A stretch of 64,000 nucleotides of DNA, taken from assembly GCA_027627225.1 (NCBI GenBank), contig CM051028.1, positions 17,937,701-18,001,700 on the forward strand, read 5' to 3'. The position numbers and the translations under genes are program-made. This DNA is from Congeria kusceri. Lineage: Eukaryota; Mollusca; Bivalvia; Myida; Dreissenidae. How positions within the stretch are numbered: position 1 is the stretch's first letter; each line of letters opens with the position of its first letter. Shown here piece by piece: positions 1-9,593 of this stretch. Below the pieces are notes generated by a model. The model was given only the letters and a program-made list of their open reading frames with translations, ran no database searches and was not told the origin of the DNA.

Positions 1-740
1 AGTACGTCGGTTTTTTAACAGCGTCGTGAAAAATACCATGTGTCTTAATGAATTTTTTTTCAGTGAAATAATTGTAGCAAGACAATGAATTTTTGTTTTG
101 ATACACGCACGACAAATCACGGTACCTAAAGGGTTTTATGGAACTAAAAATGCATGAAATACTATGAGAGACATGATGCTAGTTCAGAGGTCTGGGTGTA
201 AAAACTGTCTTCGTCATACGGACAGTACACGTACCGATGTCATCAACTTTTGTTCTAGTTTCATTTGCACAGGTTTCCACTGTCAATTGCTTAAATTTTA
301 TCAATAAATCGACAAAATGGCGTTTGATTCTTTCGGTTAATCTCGACGATTTACTTTTTAGTGAGTACAATATAGTTTAAACATCCGAGGGAGAGCAAAA
401 GGGCATCGAGTATTCTGCAGTGGTAATTCAACAACAGATTATAGATTCAACTGAAGCGTTCGTTCACAACTTATGAAAGTTAATCGAAGGAAAGAGTTGT
501 TGTTGCGTATGTTTCAAAACACGAGACGAACCGTTCCCGTTTCCACTTGAAATTAATAATTAGACATTTGAAGATTGAATGGCATAGCATGGTGTATATT
601 GAAACAGTAAGACTACAGCCATGGTTATGCAAATTAAAAAAAACAACACAACCAGCCAGTCATATCGAGCACTGATAACAACTGTTAACAGTTCAAATAC
701 ATTATCAACACTTACCTCTAAGACATATCATCGCATAATA
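1..740. other. no supported gene; unit start
   Basis: AT-rich sequence without a convincing gene. A 63-codon minus-strand open frame (179-370) has no ATG at its start (it opens with TTG just after a TAA), but it contains a good donor-like site, ATCG/gtacgtg, at 235/234. It could be an internal exon fragment; no good acceptor is visible. Equivalent stretches are 18346-19085, 36669-37408 and 55000-55739. Confidence 0.5.
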
Positions 741-3110
741 TACCAGACAATGCAACTTTTGTCCCGTCACTTATCATTTACTTTGCGTACGTTCATATTT
801 TCAAACTGTAAAATCAACACATACAAATTGGATACTACAATTTTAAAAAGGAAATACCACCCTGATTTTGTTAAAGCTGGACAGTTTACAATTTAAATAA
901 AGTCTATAAGGCAACATTGGTACCAATACAAAGATATTGTAACTAGAATTGTCACATGAGTGACGGATATACCCCCACAATATGGCCTTGTCACAAAACT
1001 ATGGCATTCATTCGAAAGAAATGGACAGAGAGAATGCTTTAATTTGTGAATGGTCAACAGAGTATTTGGAAAAAAAAACTTCAATAGGAGCCATAACTCT
1101 GTCAACATTTTAGTGGTTTGTAACCAAAGTTGAACTTGATATGTATTTTATGATGTTACACCTATGTACCAAAAATAAGTTAAATATGTGAAGCCTTTCA
1201 TGAGTTATTGTCCATGTTTTTCGGGAATTTAAGTCAAATAGGGGTCCATAACTCAAGTAACCCCAGTCGAACGTGACCTGTATTGTATGATGCTACACAT
1301 GTGTACCAAGAATTATTTAAATATGTCAAGCCATTCTTGAGTTATCGTCCGAAAATCATGTTTTTATGGAATTTTAAGTCGAAAAGGGGCCACAACTCTG
1401 TCAACATTTAGTGGTTTGTAACCAAAATCGAACTTGACCTGTATTCTATGATGTTACACATGCGTACCAACAATTATTTGAATAAGTCAAGCCTTTCTTG
1501 AGTTATCATCCAGAAACCATGTTTTGGGGGAATTTTAAGTCGAGAAGGGGCCATAACTCTGTCAAAATTTAGTGGTTTGTTACCAACATTGAACTTTACC
1601 TGTATTCTATGATGTCATGTCTACCAAAAATTATTTGAATATGTCAAGCCTTTCTTGAGTTATCATCCGAAAACCAAAAACCAACAGACCGACAGACAGA
1701 CAAGCTCACTCCGATATACCCGCCCCCCCCCCCAAACTTCGTTTTTGGGGGTATAATAAACCGAGCGTCTGATACAATTTAATTTTTTTTGTTTTAATAT
1801 TTGATATGTATTTAAAATAAAGATATGCTAAACTTAGGCAAAGATCTGGAATATGGTTAGCGACACACACCTGGTCTATTTTTTCGTAAGTTAGAGGCAG
1901 AGCAGTAATCTTTGTGAGCATTTGTACACAGTTACATATACATGTATACTTAAATCGCTTTATGTACACGAATACAAACTGAAGTGAGATCGGACACACT
2001 ATGCTAAATAAAATACAAAATACAAGCGATTTAATAATGGTGTATGCATTTCTAACTCAGGATCACATACAAATCATTAAAATATCTTTTTAAAATTGCA
2101 TAATTTTGTAGCAACTGTTCCATTCCAAACAAATTCAATACAATATTAATACAATGTAAATTGATAAAAAGTTAACCGTGAAGTATCAATGCGTCAAATA
2201 ATAAAATCATGTAGTTAAAACACACATTGTGAAGGATCATTCAAAAACAAATTGTGAAGGTTTATTTATATATAAACCATTAGAAATATCAGCATGTAAA
2301 CACATATACATAAGTCAAGAACAAAGTCATAGCCATGCGAGTGTAAATTACATACCAGGCAATGCAACTTTTGTCGCCATCACTTATTATTAAACGTGTA
2401 TACTTTCATAATTTCTAACGGTTAAATCAACACATATAAATTGGATGCTACACTTTTAAAAAGGAAATCCCACTATGGTTTTGTTAGAGCTGGCCAGTTT
2501 ACACTCTAAATTAAGTGTAGAAGGCAATAAAGATACCAATACACATTTATTGCAATAAACTGAGAGTCAGATTTTAACGGAATTGAGGAATTCTGTACGA
2601 AAGATATGCTAAAACTTAGGCAAAGATCTGCTGTAATATGACTAGCGACACACACCTGGTCTATTTGTTCATACTTTCGTAAGTTAGAGGGCAAAACAGT
2701 AGGCTTTTGTGAGCATTTGTACCAAATTACATAAACATGTATATTAAAATCGCTATATGTACACGAATAAAAAATGTGTAGTGAGACAAAATAAACACAA
2801 AATAAAAACAATTGTATAATAGTATATGCATTGCTAACTCGTGATCACATTAAATTCAATAAATATATCATTTTAAAATTGCAAAAATATGAAGTAAATG
2901 TTGCATTCAAATTAATTGAAAATGAAATTAATGCAATGTAAATTGATAAAAAGTTATCCATGAAGTATCAATTCATCAAAGAATAAAATCCTGTAATTAA
3001 AAAACCAGTTGTGAAGGATAACTTATTTATAAACCATTGAAAATATTAGCATGTAAACACATATACATATTTCAAGAACAAAGTCATAGCAATGGTAATG
3101 TAAATTACAT
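740..3110. repeat. old internal X-Y-X'-Y' duplication, copy 1
   Basis: Segment X (about 740-940) resembles X' (about 2350-2560): both contain aatgcaacttttgtc, an aattggat block, tttaaaaaggaaat and gataccaatac-like runs. Segment Y (about 1757-2340) resembles Y' (about 2563-3110): both contain aaagatatgctaaa, acttaggcaaagatctg and gcgacacacacctggtctat. Order and orientation are conserved, so this is a degenerate tandem duplication of roughly 0.75 kb much older than the 18.3-kb array. X and Y are separated by an inserted element (941-1755) that is absent between X' and Y'. Confidence 0.85.
941..1755. mobile_element. inserted core-repeat element, copy 1
   Basis: Starts near a small palindrome (gtcacatgagtgac, about 951-964). 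It contains about four core repeats of roughly 150 bp, each with a ggggccataactctgtcaac-like start, a tttagtggtttgtaacca block and a ttcttgagttatc end. It ends with a short GACA-type microsatellite at about 1688-1701 and a foldback, tataccc plus C-run / gggggtata. The edges are set by comparison with the uninterrupted old duplicate at about 2555-2565. Core repeats followed by a tetranucleotide run resemble the bivalve Pearl/HINE (Helitron-related) elements; that family call is inference. No protein-coding capacity. Confidence 0.7.
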
Positions 3111-3135
3111 AGTTTTGGGTCTAGACTAACCACAT

Positions 3136-3141
3136 TTTATT
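3136..3141 (-). promoter_or_regulatory. candidate polyadenylation signal of the minus-strand gene
   Basis: TTTATT on the plus strand reads AATAAA on the minus strand, about 410 bases past the stop codon at 3549-3551. It is the first AATAAA I see downstream. The same site is at 21475-21480, 39806-39811 and 58136-58141, so all four gene copies keep it. Only a motif match in AT-rich DNA. Confidence 0.35.
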
Positions 3142-3548
3142 AAGACATCTACACTGTTCAAAATACTTATATAAACGCAATATATTCAGGTTGAGATAGT
3201 AGGTGAAATACATTAAACAAAACTAAAACACTCTTAACATGATATGTAACAAAACATAACATAATAGAACATTTGAGACAAGTACGAATAATAGAAAATT
3301 TGAGACAAGTACGATACAATAAAATATATATGTAAACATTTAAATTATTGTAAAGACTTTAAAATCTGTTAAAAATCTTTGAAAATGTATGAACAAAACG
3401 AATATATTTTTGCATGAAAATCATTAATCGACAGCGTCAATGTTTCTGAATTTAAAGTCCAATCATAAACCCTCTAATAATTCGATAGGAGACGTATGAA
3501 CAGTTTTAACTGTATCATAAAGCTACAAAAGTGTTCTGTAATTTGACC

Positions 3549-6500
3549 TCATCTTAGATTTCCGGGTTTAGGAAAGAATGCGCCGAGTGTAACAATTTGC
3601 CTTTTGCGGAAAAGTTTACCGTGTGTATATTTAGGTTTTGGTTTTCCTGCTGAAGGCGCGTTTGCTGTTGCTTCGTTCTGTACGACTTTAGCAAACGTTG
3701 GTTTAGAAGTCTTTGGTGAGGCGGCTTTCAACATGTCTTGAGTCTCCGACATATATGGAGACATCGGGACGAAACGAGCTTGTTTCTGTCCACCAGGACA
3801 ATATTGCTGAAAGTTCAAACAAACTTTACGCACTGTACCATAGTGTGTACTATGTTAACTAATTATTAGTTTAGTAATTAGTTGTTAATTAATGGTGGCT
3901 CTTTTAATGCACGTTGTCTCGCCTGACAGTGAATTGTCTCGCCTTCAAACATTGATGTATATAATGCACATTATTACACAGGAAAATTACGTGCAATTAA
4001 GAAAGAAGACACCTGCAAATTCCTACATGAAATGCTTCAAACCGTTTATACCATTATATATTTGGCAAACTTATATAGTAAAATATTCAATAATATAGTA
4101 AATTGTCAGTGCATTATCAAAACAATCACAATTTAACATATGGCGAGTTGACATTTTCGGAAATCGGTCTCTCGGCCAGCTCAATATAAAATACCTATCA
4201 TTAAGAAGGTAGTTGGAAAGTTTTTAAAAGGGAGTTTTTAAAGACTGTAGAGAAATGCATAGTTAAGAGCTTGTTTGATAAGAACGCGAAGAACGAACAG
4301 TGCATATAGTTAAAAAATAAATTGTTGAACACGGTCTTAGTTTGATTATGAATTTGTGGTAACGTTACAGCATATCGTCCACTTGGCGCAAAAATACCGT
4401 AAGTGACATTTGTATTTTTTACAGGAGAAGCAAAACATTATTTAATAATGTTCAATGTGAATTTGATCTTTTACATAATATGTTTACAATACATTAAAAA
4501 GCCAGTTAAAGTGCAGTCTTAATTTATCTACAATTCAATTAGCCTACAAACATATAAAATTATATCATAGTCCACTTACACATGCGCTGAATTTTGTACG
4601 CGCAAAATGCACAGAACAGCGATTTTGCTTCGACAAGTATAGCATTTACAAATATTAACAAGGTACAATATTATTAATATCAGTATTATTATTATTATGT
4701 ACTCATATCATCAATTAACTTTAATTAAATTTATTGTTTAGTGCGTTTCCTCAGCACAACTCTTGTGCAAGAACCTGGTAGCTACGTGCACTTACCATAA
4801 TTTTAGCACCAACAATTTCGTCAATATTTGATTGTTGCAGAATTATGATTTCCGGGTGGAATTTAACCCTAACATTAAAATAGGTTAAGAGAACTGGTAT
4901 TGTTATAAACATTCTAAAGGTGTACACAGTAACCTTGCAATAAAATAGTTTAACTATTAATATAACTAAGCGGTCTAACGAACTAATATAACTAACTATC
5001 CACTCACCATTCTAAAGGGCGGCAATCTCAGATTTTTCTTGGTTGGCCGATTACATGCCCAGGTATCGTGTTCATCATCGCCCTCCGACCACGGCATAGT
5101 CTGGAAAAGATAAACAATTTAGTTCAGTGTGTGTTTATAATGAAATAAATCTCCAGTTTATATTTATATTATATTTAGAATAATTATATGTTAATTGTAG
5201 TATCTAATGTACATGTAAAAACGTGGATGTTAGAAAATACCTTCTGTGTTTCATTCGATTCAGTGGTCCATACTTTTCGTTTAAAGTCATCGTCTCGTTT
5301 TTGTGGCAGCAAATTTAACGTGCGTCTATGTTTTGCAGGTTTCAATGCAAATTCCGCCTTTACGGACTGAAAATACACCGAAATTCCCCCAAACTATTAT
5401 ACTGCATATCCCGTTATGCCTAAGTTGGGCATTTTCATTTCTGAAATGTTTACTCGCATGGTGAGAATTTATGGTATATTGGTTTAAAAATTAACGTATA
5501 CAGTTCTCTTTGTTTTACCCTGCTATATTTCTTTACATAGCATCATGTCTGGTAGATAATAAATAATTTTCTGCTATTTTATGATGTGCACATGTGTCCA
5601 ATAACCACGAAATCCAGTATATATGATTCAAAAATACGTAACGTACCTTATTCGGTTTTGCTGTGCTGTTTCCAACGTTTTCTTTTAAACTTGGACTGAC
5701 CTAGAAATGTAAATCTAGTACTTAAAAAGGATATGATATATACCTCTATAATTCCTGTTTATCCTGTAATAAGTCACATTTAAACGTTATATTGCATTAA
5801 CATATTCACTACGTATTCACGTTAAAGACATTATGCGTATGTTTTGGAAATCCTATGAGCAGAATACAAAACTCAGCATTGATATTAATATCGGTAGAGG
5901 CATTACGGAGTTCAATAATATTTCACAAAAATGCTGTCTCTATTATTACCCAGCAGAAAACGTGTTTGTAGCAGTCGTGTGACACTATAGGTCTAAAGAG
6001 CGCTGACCTTTTATATTATATCGAATGTGACATGCATTCGTCTATTAACATTTTGTACCCGGATGTTTGATTATGTCTGTTTGTTTTTAAACAGTTGATT
6101 TCTTTAATGTGTTAGCTTCAAGAAATGCACATATTATTCACATATTATTCTTACCAAACACTTATCGAATAAAAATATTTAAGGTATGCGATTTGCTGTT
6201 GTTTTTTTCCGTATTATTCTAAGCAAACCTTCGAGGGTCTTTTGGGTTTCACAGGACTCGTTTGAATTGCCTCCGAATACGAGTTGATATGTCCAGGTTC
6301 AACATTGGTTTCTTTCTCATCATGTTTTTCTTCCTTGGGGTCATTGTTGACGTTCTTATTACATTCTTCAGATTTAGGTGACATCTGTAAAATATTCAAA
6401 ATACGTTTATAAAATTATTTTAAGGCAGTGATGGGTGTACGTTTAATATCTGCTTTACAATATTCTAATATACAGTTATGTAATGTTATGTAACCGAGAC

Positions 6501-7534
6501 GTGTGTTAAAAAAAATACGTGCATCTTTGACAGTTTTTTGTTTGGTTTGGAATCTCATTTCTTCATTAAGCTTAAGCAGTTTTGGCGTTTCTATCGTTGT
6601 TTCCTTCCGTGTGCCTTCAAGTACCGGCGTCGTATCTTCTTTGTCTTCTGTGCGCTTTTGTGTGAACGTCTCCTGCAAAAATACAATTTTGTAATACTTT
6701 CGATTGCAATAAAGTAGCCAACATAAAATGTGTGGCTCGTAGCTAAACGGCTGTGACTTTATAATAATTTTATATTGTAACATTCCGACTTTCTTACGTC
6801 CATACATTATTGTCAGTTAAATTACAATTGTCAGTTTAAATTATCAAAATTCAGTTACCAATTTTAGGGTGCTAACTGATGTCCTTAGTTACTTCTCTCA
6901 GTTGTACTACTTACATTGTTGGTTGTATATTTGTTAGAACAATCCAGAGATCCTAAAGTAAATTCTTGTACTTGTGAAGTATTTGCCATGCGTTTCTCTT
7001 GTATATCAGCTGCCCCTTTTGCTTCTGCAATGTCTTTATTTGCAACCACACTTTTTTCATTACTCTGTTTTAGCGATTCGGGTTTAGTTCTTTCAGCATG
7101 TGTCCGTGATAATCCCAAACTAATATTCTGTATAATAAAAATACAGCATATATTAGGATTCTTTTATAAGTAAATAAATACAAATAAATAATATCATTCA
7201 TTGTATTTATGATATAACACTGACGAGAATGAACTGTTTTCAATGCAATAAACGTTTGTATAACTAACCTTAAATTTACGAACAGAATACTTAATAATAA
7301 ATTGATAATACACCAAATAGTAATAATTTTATTAAGTATTCTGCTTCATAATTTTAAACTGCTTAACACTATCACTATTTACTTATAAGATGAAAATACT
7401 CAAACATATTGTTGACAAATAATGATGAAAATAATAAGAATAATTACTAGGTCTTCTTTAAGGGTTAAACCTTTTGTTGCAGTTATGGCCACCGTTTGCA
7501 AGGATTTCGTCGAAGTTGGTGGTAAAGAGTTTAC
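3549..7534 (-). CDS. multi-exon gene for a Lys/Glu-rich disordered protein (3' part), copy 1
   Basis: Exon model on the minus strand, 5' to 3': A 7448-7534, B 6915-7127, D 6229-6384, E 5647-5700, F 5241-5366, G 5008-5100, H 3549-3806 (TGA stop). Every border is AG/exon/GT, for example tttcag before A, F and H, gtaag after B and gtgagt after G. Exons A-G are all multiples of three and phase 0-0, so A-B-D-E-F-G-H reads through as about 328 residues. A 21-nt exon at 7269-7289 would also fit between A and B, but its acceptor is weak. The protein is rich in K, E, T, N and P, with no membrane segment or signal peptide. F has basic clusters (HRR, FKRK) that could be nuclear-localisation signals, G has an acidic run SEGDDEHD flanked by two Trp, and H ends with a basic tail closing in FFPKPGNLR. 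I do not recognise the family. The 5' end is not found: no ATG in A, and the satellite begins just upstream. Confidence 0.55.
3807..5007. other. large intron between exons G and H, copy 1
   Basis: About 1.2 kb, AT-rich. It includes an open frame with a strong donor-like end (ATTATG/gtaagtg at 4798/4797) that cannot be joined in phase to G or H, and a plus-strand frame at 3892-4098 that looks like chance. Nothing else supported. Counterparts: 22146-23346, 40477-41677, 58807-60001. Confidence 0.5.
6519..6672 (-). other. alternative or cryptic exon C of the minus-strand gene
   Basis: A good acceptor (tttttgcag at 6673-6681) opens a frame in phase 0 with composition like the neighbouring exons (starts ETFTQKRTEDKED, contains KQKTVKDAR). 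The best donor, CAC/gtatttt at 6519/6518, would end in phase 1, which clashes with exon D (phase 0); without splicing the frame runs to a stop at about 6415. B joins D in frame without it, so C is either skipped, an alternative terminal exon, or needs a donor I cannot see. Counterparts: 24858-25011, 43189-43342, 61539-61692. Confidence 0.35.
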
Positions 7535-7689
7535 CTGAAAGTAATACAAGTATATTCCACTATTAAAGGCGTAGTTTCTTTTTTATAACGCAAATGACTC
7601 TTAATTTTGGAAATTAAACATGTACATTATTTCTTAAATGTTAAATCTTAATCCTGATTCTACGAGAAATGATCCAAAACGTAGACATG

Positions 7690-9205
7690 TTTAACCAAAT
7701 TTGTCGAAGCAAAATTTTGGTAGATTGGGGTATGTAATTGGGCGGTCGGGCGGGCATTTCGGTTATTAGATTGGAGTATGTCGTTGGGCGGGCGGGCGTC
7801 GTGGCGGCGTCAACTTTTCGTTTCCGCTCTCTAACTCGAGAACGGATTGAGCAATTGTAATGAAACATCATACATAGATACCTCATATCAAGACCTCGCC
7901 TGGGATTGTATATGGGGTGGGTGGGGTCAAGGTCAAGGTCAAGGTCAAGGTCACTATTACAAAAAATAGAAAAACGGTTTCCGCTCAATAACTTGAGAAT
8001 GCATCGAGATATTTTAATGAAACTTCATACATACATACCTTATATCGAGACCTTACATGGGATTGCATATGGGGTGGGTGCGATCAAGGTCAAGGTCACC
8101 CTTATTAAAATAGAAAAACGGTTTCCGCTCAACAACTTGAGAACGCATTGAGATATTTTAATGAAACTTCATACATAGATATCTTATATCGAGACCTCGC
8201 TTGGGATTGCATATGGGGTGGGTGGGGTCAAGGTCACCGTTATTAACAATAGAAAAACGGTTTCCGATCAATAACTTGAGAACGCATCTAGAGATTTTAA
8301 TGAAACTTCATACATAGATACCTTATATTGAGACCTCGCTTGGGATTGCATATGGGGTGGATGGGGTCAAGGTCAAGGTCACCGTTACTTAAAATAGAAA
8401 AACGGTCTCCGCTCAATAACTTAAGAATGCATTGAGGTATTTTAATGAAATTTCATACATATATACCTTATATCAAGACATCGCTTGGGATTGCATATGG
8501 GGTGGGCGGGTTCAAGGTCTCAGTCAGTAACAATAGAAAAACGGTTTCCGCTCAATAACTTAAGAATCCATAAAGATATTTGAATGAAACTTCATACGTA
8601 GATACCATATATCGAGACCTCGCTTGGGATTGCATATGGGGTGAGTGGGATCAAGATCAAGGTCACCATAACTAAAAATAGAGAAATGGTTTCTGCTCAA
8701 TAACTTGAGAACGCATCGAGATATTATAATGAAACTTCATACATATATACCTTATATCGAAGCCTTTGCTTGAGATTGCATATGGGTTGTGTGTGGTCAA
8801 GGTCAAGGTGACAGTTACTAAAAATAGAAAAACGGTTTTCGCTCAATAACTTGACAAACATTGAGATATTTTAATGAAACTTCATACATAGATACCTTAT
8901 ATCGAGACCTCTCTTGGGATTGCATATGGGGTGGGTGGGGTCAAGGTCACCGTTGCTAAAAATAGGAAAACGGTTTCCGCTCAATACATTGAGAACGCAT
9001 CGATATATTTTAATGAAACTTCATACATAGATACCTTATATTGAGACCTCTCTTGGGATGTCATATGGGGTGGTCGGGGTCAAGATCAAGGTCACCATAA
9101 CTAAAAATATATAAATAGTTTCCGCTCAATAACTTGAGAACGCATCAAGATATTTTAATGAAACTTCATACATAGATACCCTATACCAAGACCTCGCATG
9201 GGATT
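7690..9205. repeat. ~145-bp satellite array, copy 1
   Basis: About ten degenerate monomers of 138-150 bp. Each has ggtcaaggtcacc, a gaaaaacggtttccgctcaa block, aacttgagaacgcat, ttttaatgaaacttcatac and gggattgcatatggggtgg. A GC-rich leader at about 7720-7815 carries two copies of an agattgg(g/a)gtatgt..gggcgg segment. The first monomer holds four back-to-back AAGGTC hexamers (about 7925-7951). Similar satellites are common in bivalve genomes (recollection, not checked). No coding function is likely; open frames such as the SRSRSRS and DLDLDL stretches are translations of the hexamer run. Confidence 0.9.
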
Positions 9206-9593
9206 ACATATTTAAAAAAATTCTTAACAATTGCACATACTCGCAACTTGGCTGCAAGTCGGGTATACATGTTACAAACATCTCTTGTTAAAGTTTATAT
9301 TTAAAACTCGTATAATTTCAAAACTACATAAGTTATTAACTACATAAGGTTGAAACTTGGAATAATTTGATGAAATAATTGCCATTACTCAGTTTTGTAT
9401 TTCAACAACTGTATGCCCCTTCCACTTTCCAAAATATGTACCAACTGAAATACTTTGAATAGTTGAAATTGTTGAAATTGAATCTACATAATGTGTGTAA
9501 AAATATTCGGATGTATGTTTAAGTCACTGATAAAAACTGATTCAGAAAATATAATATAAAAATAATACTTTGTAGTACTTTTTTACATTTATT
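9206..9593. other. AT-rich spacer, nothing recognised
   Basis: About 390 bp between the satellite and the TIR element with no ORF, repeat or splice pattern I can support. Counterparts: 27545-27932 and 45876-46263. Confidence 0.5.

Noticed and set aside
179..370. Minus-strand 63-codon frame as a first exon
   Set aside because: Its first codon is TTG right after an in-frame TAA, there is no ATG near the start and no good acceptor. Only the donor-like ATCG/gtacgtg is attractive.
621..896. Plus-strand 91-codon frame as a gene
   Set aside because: It lies across segment X of an old duplication, and the related X' at 2350-2560 does not keep the frame.
4798..4870. Minus-strand exon ending ATTATG/gtaagtg between exons G and H
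   Set aside because: The only open frame needs a phase-2 exon before it, while G ends in phase 0 and H starts in phase 0; in phase 0 it hits a stop at once. G to H joins in frame without it.
7641..7988. Minus-strand 115-codon frame with DLDLDLD
   Set aside because: It is a translation of the satellite hexamer run and its GC-rich leader, and the frame length changes with hexamer number between copies.
7690..9205. CRISPR array
   Set aside because: Monomers are contiguous ~145-bp satellite units with no spacer structure, in an animal-type genome.
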